A DNA stretch of 64,000 nt from Natrononativus amylolyticus (GCF_024362525.1 NZ_CP101460.1:176955-240954), one strand, 5' to 3'. Counted from the first letter of the stretch, positions 37,933 to 47,417 are shown. The notes: generated from the letters alone by a model not told the origin. Translations and numbers: made by a program.

Positions 37933-38518
37933 CAGTGTGTCTCTCGGTGCCTGCCCGACACTGTAAGGGGATCACATGGTTTCGGTGGAAATATGCTCTT
38001 ACTCGTTCGCTCTCGAGGCGGCCGTTCGCGCCCCGTTCGGCCGGCTCCGGACACCGACCCCCGTGGAGCGTCGTCCGTCCGTCCGGCCGGAGCTTGTGGT
38101 CCGTTCTCGGCCGACGGGCGTCTCGAGACTCCTTATCTTGTGCCTCTGGGCGGGGCTGCCCGCTCACCGACGTCGGTAACCGTTCCTTCACCGCGTAAAC
38201 CCGCCTTTCGATCGGGAACCGTCTGCTGACTTTACGGTAGCTGTCCCGAATAACTCGGTATCTGCCGTGTCTCCCCTCGATCGCCCACAGCGCCTGTCAG
38301 CGCGATACGCGCCGCTCGCCGGTCCCGTATGCGGGTCGTACGCGACCGAAACCGGGGAATACCCGAGCGCCGGTCGGCGTCCGACTCGCCGTCGCGGGGT
38401 CGGTCCGACCCGCCCCGGTCGCCGTCCCGATAGAAGCGGGTCCGTACGATCTTTGCAGCGGGTGCGAAACGTAGTCGTGTTTAAGACTCTCACCGTTGCC
38501 GTACAAGTTGGTGTGTCA
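37933..38518. promoter_or_regulatory. Divergent intergenic region between tfb and DUF7344 leader
   Basis: GTTTAAGA at 38479-38486 is a TATA candidate 33 nt before ATG 38519. The rest, about 540 bp, contains only Arg-rich open frames that do not look coding. Confidence 0.4.
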
Positions 38519-38635
38519 ATGATGTCGACCTGCCGTTCATCGGTACAGCGACAGCTATCGTCGCTCTCGCGCGGGAGTGGCGTTCGAGTATTCCGGGATC
38601 GTACCCCGTCCGCCGAGAGAGGGGGCCGAGTGTAA
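38519..38635 (+). CDS. 38-aa leader mini-ORF coupled to the DUF7344 gene
   Basis: ATG 38519 fits leaderless spacing from GTTTAAGA. The frame (MMSTCRSSVQRQLSSLSR...) is basic and ends with TAA sharing one base with the next ATG (TAATG). Confidence 0.4.
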   Translation: MMSTCRSSVQRQLSSLSRGSGVRVFRDRTPSAERGGRV

Positions 38636-39231
38636 TGTCGTCGATCGACACCTCGCTCCCCGAGGAGATCACGTCCGTCACGGAGTCGTCTGACTCCGAA
38701 CGCCTCTCGAAGGACGTCATCTTCGAACTCCTGAAAAACCGGCGCCGCCGCGAGGTTCTGCAGTATCTGCTCGAGGCCGAGGAAACGGTCACGCTCGGCG
38801 AACTCGCCGAGCAGATCGCGGCCTGGGAGAACGACACGGACGTCAACGCCCTGAACTCGGACCAGCGAAAGCGCGTCTACGTCGCCCTTTACCAGACCCA
38901 TCTCCCGAAGATGGACGACGCCGGTATCGTCGAGTACGATCAGGACCGCGGCCTGATCACCCTCGCTGACAACGCGGACCTCCTGATGATGTATCTCGAT
39001 ACGGATACCCACCGCCAGGACCGCTGGGACCGCTGGTACGCCGCGCTGAGCGTGGTCGGTGCGCTCGTCGTCGGCGCGGCGCTGCTCGGCGTGCCGCCGC
39101 TTGCGTCGGTGCCGCTGGGCGCGGTCTCCGCCGTCGTCGTCGCGGCCTTCCTCGCCGTCTCGATCGTCCACGTCGTCGTCAACCACCGCCTCCAGCAGGT
39201 CGTCGACGGAAAGCTCTCGCGAATCGAGTAA
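38635..39231 (+). CDS. DUF7344 HTH protein with membrane anchor
   Basis: The 198-aa protein has a winged-helix domain (IFELLKNRRRREVLQYLLEA; LGELAEQIAAWENDTDVNAL; QRKRVYVALYQTHLPKMDDA) and two membrane segments near residues 140-182. DUF7344 proteins are frequent in haloarchaea and are presumed regulators; some lie near surface-structure loci. ATG 38635 shares a base with the stop of the leader ORF. Homologues in the window: 59653-60186 (also with two membrane segments) and the cut gene at 63738. Confidence 0.85.
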   Translation: MSSIDTSLPEEITSVTESSDSERLSKDVIFELLKNRRRREVLQYLLEAEETVTLGELAEQIAAWENDTDVNALNSDQRKRVYVALYQTHLPKMDDAGIVEYDQDRGLITLADNADLLMMYLDTDTHRQDRWDRWYAALSVVGALVVGAALLGVPPLASVPLGAVSAVVVAAFLAVSIVHVVVNHRLQQVVDGKLSRIE

Positions 39232-39403
39232 CGAGAAGGACTTTTGCCGGTCGGACCCGTAGTTCCGCTCGGCTCCCGACGATCACCGATCACGTACCGG
39301 AACAGTTCGCGTGCCAGCTTTCTGTTTCCGTCACGGGAGCCACCTTCTTCGGGCCGTCGACCCGCGAGTAACGACCTCGACCGGATCGAGAGTCGCCGTC
39401 CGG

Positions 39404-41212
39404 CTACTGCGAGCGGACGTTGTACTCGACGTCGACGTCGGCGTCGCCGACCAGCGTCACGTCCTCGAGTTCGCCGGAGAACCAGTAGGCGTCCCGCCAG
39501 TTCGAGACGATGCCGCGGACGAACCGCCCGTCGATAGCGTCCTCGGTGTCGATGCTCGCGTCGCGGTAGGTCGACTTGACGACGTCGCCGCTGACGCAGA
39601 ACGAGTACGTGCTCGGCCCGTCAGCGCCGGTACCGTCGACGACGAGGGCGTGTGGCAGCAGCTCCTGGTCGCCGTACTCGTCCGGATCGACGACGTCGCC
39701 GTTGACGCGAACGATCGCCGAGCCGTCGGTGAAGGTGACGTCGGTCAGCGAGCCCGAAAAGAGGATCCGCTGGACGTCGTCCGTAACCGACCCCTCGACG
39801 GTGGTACCGGAGACGACCGTCGGCTCGCTGTCGGCCTCCTCGGTGTCGACCTCGAGCGTGCCGTCGACGGTCGCCTCGAAGCTCGCGGGCGTGCCCTCGC
39901 CCTCGATTTCGAGGACGTTCGGCAGCGCCGCACCGTAGTCGGCGGGGTCGACGTCCTCGCCGTTGAGCGAGACCGTCGCGGGGCCGTCGACGGTGAGCTG
40001 CTCCAGGGAGCCGTCGAACCGGAAGGCGTCCCGCCAGTTGGCGACGACGCCGCGGGCGTGGCCGTCCTCGACGGCCGTCTCGTCGTCGACGGTCGCGCCC
40101 TCGTCGGTCGACGCCTCGACGGTGCCGTCGACGACGAACTCGTAGCGACTGACCGCCTCGTCGTTGCCCTCGAACAGGAGGACGTTCTCGAGGTCGCTCT
40201 CCTCGTCGTCGGCCTCGGATTCGTCGGGTTCGGCGGCCGGCTCCGCATCGCCGCTTGCGCCCTCGCCCGAGGCGGCCGCTTCGGGGCTCGTCGGGCAGCC
40301 CTCGGGAACGACGTCCTCGGGGGACGTTCCGTTGCCGTCGCCGAGGTTGATGTCGCTGCCGTCGGTGGCTCGAGTGCCGCCGTTGAATCCCGTGTCGTAC
40401 TGGGTGTCGGTGACGTTGACGGTCGTCCCCCGGTTGTTCGCGCCGGCCACGATCGAGTAGTGGCGGCCGTTCATGTCGAGGTTACAGTTGCGCACTTCGA
40501 TCGGACCGGGGCCCCACGCCCAGACGCCGCGGCCGTCGTCGCGGCGCTCGTCGTTCACGGCGGTGGAGTTGGTGACCGCCCCCTCGGACAGGCGGAAGTG
40601 CGAAACCCAGGAGTTCGCCGAGTAACAGCGGTCGATGTGGACGGTGCCGCCGCCGGCGCCGCCGGGCGCCGAACAGTAAAACGAGTTGTCGCCCATCTCC
40701 TGGATGTTCACGCGCGAGATGTCGATGTGGCCGCTGTGCTCGGGGCTGACCCAGATGCCGAGCCCCATCCGGTGGCCGTCCTCCGCGCCGTCGCCGATGT
40801 AAACGTTCTCGATCGCACTCGAGCCGCCGCCGGTGTCGGAGACGCCGAACACCGCCTCGTTGCCGGGGACTCGCCCCCTGATGCCGACGTTTCGGACGGC
40901 CCAGTTCGTTCCGTGAGCGGCGATCGTGACGTCGGCGCCGTTTGCAGTGACGTCGATGAGCGCGTTCTCGAACGTTTCGCCGTCTCCGACGTTGATGACG
41001 CGCCGTTCGCCGGGGTCGACTTCGATGACGTCGTACTCGGCTGCGGCTGCGGTTCCCGCCGCCGCAGTTCCGAGCGCACCCGCCGTCGCCACGCCGGCGA
41101 TCTTCAGGTAGGATCGCCGGTGAAGTAATCCATCATTACCGCGGAATTCGGCGGTTTCGTCGTCTGTATCGGCTCCTCTCTCGTCCTTCTGTACCGAAGG
41201 TTCGCGTGCCAT
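39404..41212 (-). CDS. Tat-exported beta-helix surface protein with three C-terminal repeat domains
   Basis: The 602-aa product has a twin-arginine signal (RRSYLKIAGVATAG, residues 32-45, Ala-rich cleavage region near 58), then a right-handed parallel beta-helix to about 290 (VFGVSDTGGGSSAIENVYIG; SAPGGAGGGTVHIDRCYSAN). An acidic linker follows, then three tandem repeats of about 85 residues (341-428, 430-517, 519-602). Repeats 1 and 3 contain NWRDAF/YWFSG; repeat 2 has lost it. Beta-helix domains often bind or cleave polysaccharide, but no catalytic signature is clear. ATG 41212 follows CATAAACC by 27 nt. Paralogue of 41853-42821. Confidence 0.8.
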   Translation of the reverse strand: MAREPSVQKDERGADTDDETAEFRGNDGLLHRRSYLKIAGVATAGALGTAAAGTAAAAEYDVIEVDPGERRVINVGDGETFENALIDVTANGADVTIAAHGTNWAVRNVGIRGRVPGNEAVFGVSDTGGGSSAIENVYIGDGAEDGHRMGLGIWVSPEHSGHIDISRVNIQEMGDNSFYCSAPGGAGGGTVHIDRCYSANSWVSHFRLSEGAVTNSTAVNDERRDDGRGVWAWGPGPIEVRNCNLDMNGRHYSIVAGANNRGTTVNVTDTQYDTGFNGGTRATDGSDINLGDGNGTSPEDVVPEGCPTSPEAAASGEGASGDAEPAAEPDESEADDEESDLENVLLFEGNDEAVSRYEFVVDGTVEASTDEGATVDDETAVEDGHARGVVANWRDAFRFDGSLEQLTVDGPATVSLNGEDVDPADYGAALPNVLEIEGEGTPASFEATVDGTLEVDTEEADSEPTVVSGTTVEGSVTDDVQRILFSGSLTDVTFTDGSAIVRVNGDVVDPDEYGDQELLPHALVVDGTGADGPSTYSFCVSGDVVKSTYRDASIDTEDAIDGRFVRGIVSNWRDAYWFSGELEDVTLVGDADVDVEYNVRSQ

Positions 41213-41852
41213 GCATTCGGGTAAGATCCCGATACCGCCATAAACCTTTCTCACTATTCATGGGTTAAATTTACACACATTCATACGTATCTTCCTGTCC
41301 GTTCACGCAATCATGAAGATTGATTCACGAATTCTTATACGGATTCCGGCCGAATTTCCCCGGTGTAATCCCGAATTACCGTTTCAGACTCCCGAATCGG
41401 GACGGTAGAGCGGACGTATGCGAACGGCGAACGTACTCCGTTCCCGGACTGTTGCAGTTCGTTCCACCGAAAAATAACGCACTGGTAACACGATCTGACG
41501 GCTCGACTCACCTACCTGTTCGTTCACCGATCTTTTTACGTGAGGGGTACGGGAATCTGCCGACTCGAGCGGTGGAACGGGCGCTATCGTGGGTTTCGAT
41601 CGTCTCGGAAACTCCCACACGAACAGTCTATCGTGCGATCATGGACTCCTCGAGGGCTCGCGCGCGTTCGTATCAACGCTCCTGAGAGTGTTGCGGTTCA
41701 CTGTTACGGGCCGTCGGCACCGCTCGTGGACGTCGACGGCGGACCTCGAAAAAACGGACGTCACACCCGTTCGACTGGACCACAGCACCCGTGGGACCAG
41801 AATCGTCAGCGGGTCGTGACAGGGGGAGAGGGTGGGCGGCGAGTGGGCTCAG
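41213..41852. promoter_or_regulatory. Promoter of the 602-aa beta-helix gene and gene-free spacer
   Basis: On the minus strand the TATA region lies at 41239-41246 and a TGTAAATTTAAC element at 41264-41275, 18 bp further upstream. The same pair with the same spacing precedes the other beta-helix gene. About 550 bp of the rest shows no supported gene. Confidence 0.55.
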
Positions 41853-42821
41853 TTAGTTACCCGAGGCTGCGTCTTCGGGCGTCGTCGGCACCCCACTGGG
41901 GACGAACGCCTCGGGGTCGGTTCCGACATCGCTCGCGAGCTCGACGTTCGAGCCGTCGCGCTCTTTGATGCCGCTGTGAAAGCCCGTGTCGTAGTCGGTT
42001 TCCGTGACTTCCGCCGTCGTTCCGTTACCGTTCGCACCCGCGGAGATCGCGTAGTGCTGGCCGTTCATCTCGAGCTGGCAGCCCTCGATCTCGCACGTCC
42101 CGGGGGCCCACACCCAGATGCCCCGGCCGTCGTAGCCGTCGTCGTCGAGGAGGACGCTCGAGTTCGTGACCTTGCTCCCCGCCGAACCGATGCGGTAGTG
42201 GGAGACGTAACAGTTCGCGGCGAAACAGCTGTCGATGTGGACGGTGCCGCCGCCGGCACCGCCGGGAGCGGAGGCGTAGATCCCGTTGTCCGGGAATCCC
42301 TGGACGTTGATCCGCTCGAAGTCGATGTGGCCGCTGTGGTCGGGACTGACCCAGATACCGGTTTCGGCCGTTGCGGCGCCGCCTTTGACGCTACCGTCGG
42401 CGAGGTAGACGTTCTCGACGGTGCTCGAGCCGCCGCCGGTGTCGGAGACGCCGAACGCGGCGCCCGGTGCGCCGACGTCGAACTGTCCCTCGATGGCGAC
42501 GTTTCGGATCGTCCAGTCGGTGCCGTGGGCCGCGACGGTCGCACGGGCACCCTCTGCCGTACAGTCGATGAGGACGTTCTCGAACGTTTCACCGCTTTCG
42601 ACGGTGATGGTTCGGTCCTCACCTGCCGAGACCTCGATCGTGTCGTAGCTCTCGGACGAACCGGTGCCGTCGTCAGCCGTCACCGCGGTCGTCGCGCCGG
42701 TCGCCATCGTCGCGGTTGCGACTGCGGCGAGCGAACGAACGTACGAACGACGGGTTAACCGCTTGTTACGGTCGGTGGTCGAAGAGGACGTGGCCTCGGT
42801 AGTGCGGGGATTCTGCGCCAT
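41853..42821 (-). CDS. Tat-exported beta-helix surface protein
   Basis: The 322-aa product has a twin-arginine signal (TRRSYVRSLAAVATATMATG) and a beta-helix domain that follows the paralogue almost motif by motif (FGVSDTGGGSSTVENVYLAD; WVSPDHSGHIDFERINVQGF; SAPGGAGGGTVHIDSCFAAN; MNGQHYAISAGANGNGTT). It ends soon after the helix with PTTPEDAASGN and lacks the NWRDA repeats. Probably a cell-surface carbohydrate-binding or processing protein; activity not shown. Confidence 0.8.
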   Translation of the reverse strand: MAQNPRTTEATSSSTTDRNKRLTRRSYVRSLAAVATATMATGATTAVTADDGTGSSESYDTIEVSAGEDRTITVESGETFENVLIDCTAEGARATVAAHGTDWTIRNVAIEGQFDVGAPGAAFGVSDTGGGSSTVENVYLADGSVKGGAATAETGIWVSPDHSGHIDFERINVQGFPDNGIYASAPGGAGGGTVHIDSCFAANCYVSHYRIGSAGSKVTNSSVLLDDDGYDGRGIWVWAPGTCEIEGCQLEMNGQHYAISAGANGNGTTAEVTETDYDTGFHSGIKERDGSNVELASDVGTDPEAFVPSGVPTTPEDAASGN

Positions 42822-42850
42822 GCATTACGAGTAACCCGGTGTTGCCCACA

Positions 42851-42887
42851 TAAACTTTTCCTTATCAAGCGGTGTTAAATTTACAGA
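42851..42887 (-). promoter_or_regulatory. Promoter of the 322-aa beta-helix gene with shared upstream element
   Basis: CATAAACT (42851-42858 as read on plus) is the TATA region about 30 nt from ATG 42821. GTTAAATTTACA (42876-42887) is identical to 41264-41275 in front of the paralogue, and both start 18 bp from the end of the TATA octamer. Confidence 0.6.
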
Positions 42888-43106
42888 TTATACTATGATT
42901 AGTACGGAACCCATCACGAACTATGAGGGATCACCCTCGAACACAACACTCTCTTCGGTCGGTGAGCCTCAGGCCGTCGGACCGAAAAAGCACTGCTTAT
43001 CGGAGACTGCGTCGGGGTGAACGAGAACGAACGGGTGTGAGAGGTGCCGAAATGGTTGCACAACGAATGGATTTACCATCGCTTACCGGCTCGTTCGCCG
43101 GGAGAC

Positions 43107-44273
43107 TCACCACGTGTCCTGTTCGGCGAACGTGACCGTCCAGTTCGCCGGATCGGTGACCGCCCGCCCGGCGATCGTCCACCCGTGGCCGTCCTCGTTC
43201 GCGATGGGATAGGTCACCTGCGTCGTCGGGATCGTCAGCCGAGAGAGCGGGAGCGACTGGTCCGAGTGAAAGCCGAACCGGCCGAGCAGCGCCGGCGGAA
43301 TCGTCCGTCCGCTCGCAGCCAGGATGTCTGCTCCGCGGTTGTCCTCGAGGACCCGCGCGAGGATCGACCGCAGACCGTCGTCCCTGTCGGGCGTCGCCTC
43401 GAGCGGGACGACGTCGGCCAGCGACGTTACGACCGAGCCGTCCTGGGTCGTCGTCCCGGTGACGACGGCGGCGATCGGCTCGCCGTACCGCGTCGCGACG
43501 TACGTTCGGTACTGCCAGCGGGGGTTCTCGAACCGCCAGCCGTAGAACGTTCGGTCGCGGTGTGCGTGAAGCGTCGACGGCACCGCACGCCGGTACAGGT
43601 CGGCGAGAACGGTGGCGGGAACGTCGTCGAACCGGGCGACGGTGATATCGGATCGCGGTCGTACCGTGGCTTCTCGTGCGCGTAAGTACCCACTAACGAG
43701 CGGTTGTGCCACGTTCGAGAGCGCCGCCAGTCGCCCGTCGTCGGTGTCGACGAGCCCGTCGGGGTTCTGAATCCGGTAGAAGGTCGGCACCTCCTCGACG
43801 ATCTGCCAGCCGTGTTTCAGGCTCCCCGACAGCGTCGCCTGGTTCGGGAAGTTAAAGAACAGCGACGGATCTCGGTCGCGGTAGTACTCTTTCATCCGCT
43901 CGGTCGTCCGCGAGTACAGCCCGCGCCGGCGGTGGTCGGGGTGGACCATCACGTCGGCGGGCTGGAACCCGCGAACCGTCCGGTCGCCGACGCGCAACTC
44001 GAGGGCGAAGCAGGGTTTCGTTCCGACAACCTCGTCGTCGTGGGTGGCGAGGACGATCGGTACGTGGTCTGCGTACGGGTTCTCCTCGTACTTCCAGCGG
44101 AACCAGTCGTCGTCCCGGTCGCCCAGCACGAGATCGTAGAGTTCGAGAAACCCCTCCCTGTCGGCGGGTTCGTACAGCCGAATCTCGTAGGGGTCCGGCG
44201 GTGTCCGGTCTGTGCTCGCGCGCTCGCTCGGGGCGGTCGTCGCGTCGGTCGTCCGTGAGTGGTCTGTCGCCAT
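43107..44273 (-). CDS. GNAT family N-acetyltransferase
   Basis: The 388-aa protein has an N-terminal GNAT domain with the acetyl-CoA loop region VMVHPDHRRRGLYSRTTERM and a second, weaker acyltransferase-like half (FYGWRFENPRWQYRTYVATR; ADILAASGRTIPPALLGRFG). The start YEIRLYEPADREGFLELYDL and WFRWKYEENPY are typical of GNATs in polysaccharide loci. It follows the CaiB-type gene by 8 bp and ends the operon, so it may acylate a sugar with a CoA thioester from that step (inference). Confidence 0.75.
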   Translation of the reverse strand: MATDHSRTTDATTAPSERASTDRTPPDPYEIRLYEPADREGFLELYDLVLGDRDDDWFRWKYEENPYADHVPIVLATHDDEVVGTKPCFALELRVGDRTVRGFQPADVMVHPDHRRRGLYSRTTERMKEYYRDRDPSLFFNFPNQATLSGSLKHGWQIVEEVPTFYRIQNPDGLVDTDDGRLAALSNVAQPLVSGYLRAREATVRPRSDITVARFDDVPATVLADLYRRAVPSTLHAHRDRTFYGWRFENPRWQYRTYVATRYGEPIAAVVTGTTTQDGSVVTSLADVVPLEATPDRDDGLRSILARVLEDNRGADILAASGRTIPPALLGRFGFHSDQSLPLSRLTIPTTQVTYPIANEDGHGWTIAGRAVTDPANWTVTFAEQDTW

Positions 44274-44281
44274 CGTGGTCG

Positions 44282-45511
44282 TCAGTCGTCGTGTGCACCC
44301 CCGTCGGAGACGCCGACGGGGTTCGAGTCTGCCTCGTGTTTTTTCGTCCGGTCGAGCTCGGCGATCGGGTCACAGCGGAGGATCTCCGCGCGGTGTTCGT
44401 CGAGGAGGGGAGCACGTTCGCCGGGATCCGGCGGGGTCTTCGCCATCTTGATCGGCGTCCCGGCGATGGTGACCGTCTCGTCGGTTCGGGGGAGCGTCGC
44501 CTCGATGAGCATCTCGCGGCTCCGCGCGTGTTCGCAGTTGTAGACGTCGGCGACGTCCTGGACGGGACCGCAGGGGACCCCCTCCTCGAGGACGTCGAGC
44601 AGTTCTTCGACGGTGTGCTCGCTCACCCAGTCCGTGATCCCCTCTCGCAGGTACTCGCGGTTCTCGAGTCGGTCTGCGGCCCGCGGGTAGTCGACGATCC
44701 AGTCGGGACGGTCCATCGCCTCACAGAGCGCCTGCCAGTGGTTGTCCCCCAGCGCGGCGATCACGACGTAGCCATCTCTGGCCTCGAAGGCGTTGTACGG
44801 AAACAGCGTCGGGTGTGAGTTGCCCTGTCGATGGGGAACCTCACCCGTGTAGGAGTACTGGTAGACGGTTCGTTCGGCGAGGCTGATCATCGCGTCGTAC
44901 ATCGCGGTGTCGACGAACTGACCGACGCCGGTTCGTTCGCGGTAGTGTAACGCGGCGAGGATGTTGACCGCGTGTAACACGCCGGTGAAGATGTCGCCGA
45001 CGCCGAAGCCGACCTTCGTCGGCGGGCCGTCCTCCTGGCCGGTGAGGTGCATGACCCCGCCGAGGGCCTGGGCGACGAGGTCGAACGCGGGCTCGTGCTG
45101 TTTCGGGCTCGCCCCCGTCCGCGGGTCGCCGAAGCCCCGCATCGAGGCGTACACCAGCTGCGGGTTGATCTCGGCGAGGCGCTCGTACTCGAGGCCGAAC
45201 TTCTCCATCGTTCCCACGCGGAAGTTCTCGACGAGCACGTCGGCGTCTTCGACCAGCGCGAGGAACTCGCGGCGGTCGGCGGCGTCGTTGAAGTCGAGCT
45301 CGACGCTTCGCTTGCCGCGGTTGATACTCTGGAAGTAGCCGCCGAAGCTGTCGTCCGCGTCGTGAAACGGCGGCGTCTCCCGAACGAAGTCCCCGCCCGG
45401 CGGCTCGATCTTTACTACATCGGCACCCAGATCTGCGAGTAACATCGTACAGTACGGTCCGCCGAGGACCCTCGTCAGATCCAGCACACGTACGTCGTCG
45501 AGGGCAGGCAT
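44282..45511 (-). CDS. CaiB/BaiF family III CoA transferase
   Basis: The 409-aa protein begins MPALDDVRVLDLTRVLGGPY and has the catalytic-Asp region of class III CoA transferases (EPAFDLVAQALGGVMHLTGQ), plus RGKRSVELDFND and LVENFRVGTMEKFGLEY. It moves CoA between carboxylic acids. Its place between a membrane glycan protein and a GNAT gene is unusual and suggests preparing an acyl-CoA for glycan decoration; a metabolic role such as mesaconyl-CoA transfer is the alternative. ATG 45511 follows the ATAACAAAGCCC promoter by 34 nt, so it has its own transcript start. Confidence 0.85.
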   Translation of the reverse strand: MPALDDVRVLDLTRVLGGPYCTMLLADLGADVVKIEPPGGDFVRETPPFHDADDSFGGYFQSINRGKRSVELDFNDAADRREFLALVEDADVLVENFRVGTMEKFGLEYERLAEINPQLVYASMRGFGDPRTGASPKQHEPAFDLVAQALGGVMHLTGQEDGPPTKVGFGVGDIFTGVLHAVNILAALHYRERTGVGQFVDTAMYDAMISLAERTVYQYSYTGEVPHRQGNSHPTLFPYNAFEARDGYVVIAALGDNHWQALCEAMDRPDWIVDYPRAADRLENREYLREGITDWVSEHTVEELLDVLEEGVPCGPVQDVADVYNCEHARSREMLIEATLPRTDETVTIAGTPIKMAKTPPDPGERAPLLDEHRAEILRCDPIAELDRTKKHEADSNPVGVSDGGAHDD

Positions 45512-45540
45512 GTGTCGTATCAGGTTCGAAGGGAGTTGTC

Positions 45541-45552
45541 GGGCTTTGTTAT
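45541..45552 (-). promoter_or_regulatory. Promoter element ATAACAAAGCCC
   Basis: This minus-strand 12-mer is identical to those at 28217-28228 and 52103-52114; it lies 34 nt from ATG 45511. Confidence 0.65.
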
Positions 45553-45588
45553 GCGTTGATTTCGGGCTGTAAGGGTCTCGAACCCGGT

Positions 45589-47379
45589 TCACGACTCGCC
45601 GGAAACGGTGTACATCCGGAACTCCTCGTTCGAGATGACCTTGTTGGCGCCTGGCTCCGCCTCGAGGCCGGCGAGGGCGGCCTCGGAGTGGTGAAGCTCC
45701 TGGTAGACCTCGAATTCTCGAGTCGTGTCGTAGGCGCTGACGGTGAAGTGGTAGTCCATCCCGTGGTAGGCCCCGCTGTAGTTTCCGGCTTCGAACTCGT
45801 CGACCAGCACTACCCCGCCGGCGCCGCCGCCGTAGGCGATCTCTTCGCTCGGTTCGACGCCGTTGATCGCGTGGCCGAACCGGTCTGGGCCGTAGCCGAG
45901 GCCGGCGATCAGGAGGTCGTCGTTGCGGTGTTCGATCGCCGACTCGTAGCCGCTCATCTGCTGGTCGCTGACGTGCTGGGTCGGGTTGTAGATGATCGGG
46001 GAGGCGAACACCGTCAGCAGCGAGAGCACGAGACAGGCCCCGAGGAACGTCGCGGCGAGGGCGGTCGCTCCCGGCGTCGTCAGCGGCCCCGACAGCCAGC
46101 CGATGCCGTGGGCGACCGCGATCCCGCCGAGGATCGTCAACATCACGTAGATGAACCCGACCTGGCGGAACGCCATCGTCGGGGTACCGACGAAGTAGAC
46201 GAGGAACATCCCTCCCAGTGGGATCAACGCCAGCGCGAAGTACGTGACGAACGTCCGGGCCTCGGCGTCGAGACTCGTTCGCCCCAGCCAGACGAGCAGG
46301 ACGAACAGCGCGGCGATGAGCCCGATCACGGCCGCCACGAGGAACATTTTCGCGAACAGTTCGGTCATACTCCCGCCGATCGCCGTCAGCGACGCCTCGC
46401 GCTGGTCGACCTCGGCGCTGCCGCCGATGTCCTGGGTGAGCAGGCCGTACAGCAGGCCGGCGAGCGCCCGCCTGAACCGCTCGTTGCTGAGCGCCCAGAT
46501 GACGAATAACCCGCCCAGGACGGCCGTGTGGGCGTACACCGTCGGTTGGGTGACGATCGGGTGATCGGGATAGCGACGCCTGGCGAGAAACTGGACGCCG
46601 GCGATCGTGCCGATCACCACGACGACGTTGATCATCTGCTGTGGGTGGACCAACAGCAGTCCGACGCCGACGACGATCACCAGGGCGCTGAACGGCGAGA
46701 GTCCGAACGGGAGCCGCTCGAGTTCTCCGCGACGTCTGAGGAAGGCGACGAACGCGAACAGCGCCACCGGAACGAGAAACAGCGCGTTCGAGTTGGTGTG
46801 TGGACCCATGTGGGTCGCGACGTTGTTGATCGGCAGGACGAACCAGGAGGCGACGGCCGCGAAGCCGACGGCCATCGCGTTGCCGGTGACGTCGCGGACC
46901 ACCAGCGGGACGAACACCACGAACGGGACGAACAGGAGGACGACGGTGATCAGCATCGCGCGCTCGAGCGGGATGCCGCCGAGGAGGTGCAGCGCCGACG
47001 TGACGGCGTGAAGCCCGGGGTAGAACAGCTGGTGGGGCAGCAGGTCGCCGGCGACGAAGTCCCGCGCCCAGCCCAGGTGCGTCAGCCCGTCGCCGAGCCC
47101 GAGAAACCGGTAGTTCCGGATCACCGGGAGGCTGACGATCGCGGTCACCGACAGCGCCCCCAGCCCGATTGCGAGGTGTTGCTGGTGGCGACGACAGACC
47201 ACCGTCGCACAGACGGCGATCCCGAGACCGACGGCGAGTCCGGCCCAGGTCGCCGTCGGGGTGGCGGCGTAGATCGACCCCTCGTACCCGGTCGCGGGCG
47301 CGGCCCGCGCGATCGCTATTGCGGCGGCGACGGCGAAGAAGCCGACCGCGAGGACGAGGTTCTGGATCGATCGCCTCAT
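45589..47379 (-). CDS. Multi-pass membrane protein, glycosyltransferase-like
   Basis: The 596-aa product has about twelve membrane segments to residue 470, then a soluble end of about 125 residues (DRFGHAINGVEPSEEIAYGG; YDTTREFEVYQELHHSEAAL). An early loop reads RFLGLGDGLTHLGWARDFVA, with D and H residues where GT-C enzymes carry their acidic motif. It resembles the 668-aa protein at 7451-9457 in shape more than in sequence. GT-C transferase or glycan polymerase/flippase are possible. ATG 47379 overlaps the stop of a 13-codon ORF. Confidence 0.7.
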   Translation of the reverse strand: MRRSIQNLVLAVGFFAVAAAIAIARAAPATGYEGSIYAATPTATWAGLAVGLGIAVCATVVCRRHQQHLAIGLGALSVTAIVSLPVIRNYRFLGLGDGLTHLGWARDFVAGDLLPHQLFYPGLHAVTSALHLLGGIPLERAMLITVVLLFVPFVVFVPLVVRDVTGNAMAVGFAAVASWFVLPINNVATHMGPHTNSNALFLVPVALFAFVAFLRRRGELERLPFGLSPFSALVIVVGVGLLLVHPQQMINVVVVIGTIAGVQFLARRRYPDHPIVTQPTVYAHTAVLGGLFVIWALSNERFRRALAGLLYGLLTQDIGGSAEVDQREASLTAIGGSMTELFAKMFLVAAVIGLIAALFVLLVWLGRTSLDAEARTFVTYFALALIPLGGMFLVYFVGTPTMAFRQVGFIYVMLTILGGIAVAHGIGWLSGPLTTPGATALAATFLGACLVLSLLTVFASPIIYNPTQHVSDQQMSGYESAIEHRNDDLLIAGLGYGPDRFGHAINGVEPSEEIAYGGGAGGVVLVDEFEAGNYSGAYHGMDYHFTVSAYDTTREFEVYQELHHSEAALAGLEAEPGANKVISNEEFRMYTVSGES

Positions 47380-47417
47380 CGTCTCACTCCGTCGGATGGT
47401 GCGGTCTCACAGCTCAT
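47376..47417 (-). CDS. 13-aa leaderless mini-ORF coupled to the membrane protein
   Basis: ATG 47417 lies exactly 31 nt from the TATA octamer at 47448-47455. The frame MSCETAPSDGVRR ends in a TGA overlapping ATG 47379 (ATGA). Too short for a domain. Confidence 0.4.
   Translation of the reverse strand: MSCETAPSDGVRR

Noticed and set aside
37933..38506. Small gene in the tfb upstream gap
   Set aside because: Open frames on both strands are rich in Arg, Ser and Thr with no conserved motif or start context.
42822..43106. Gene in the gap before the beta-helix promoter
   Set aside because: Only short Arg-rich frames are present; the region is explained by the promoter of the leftward gene.
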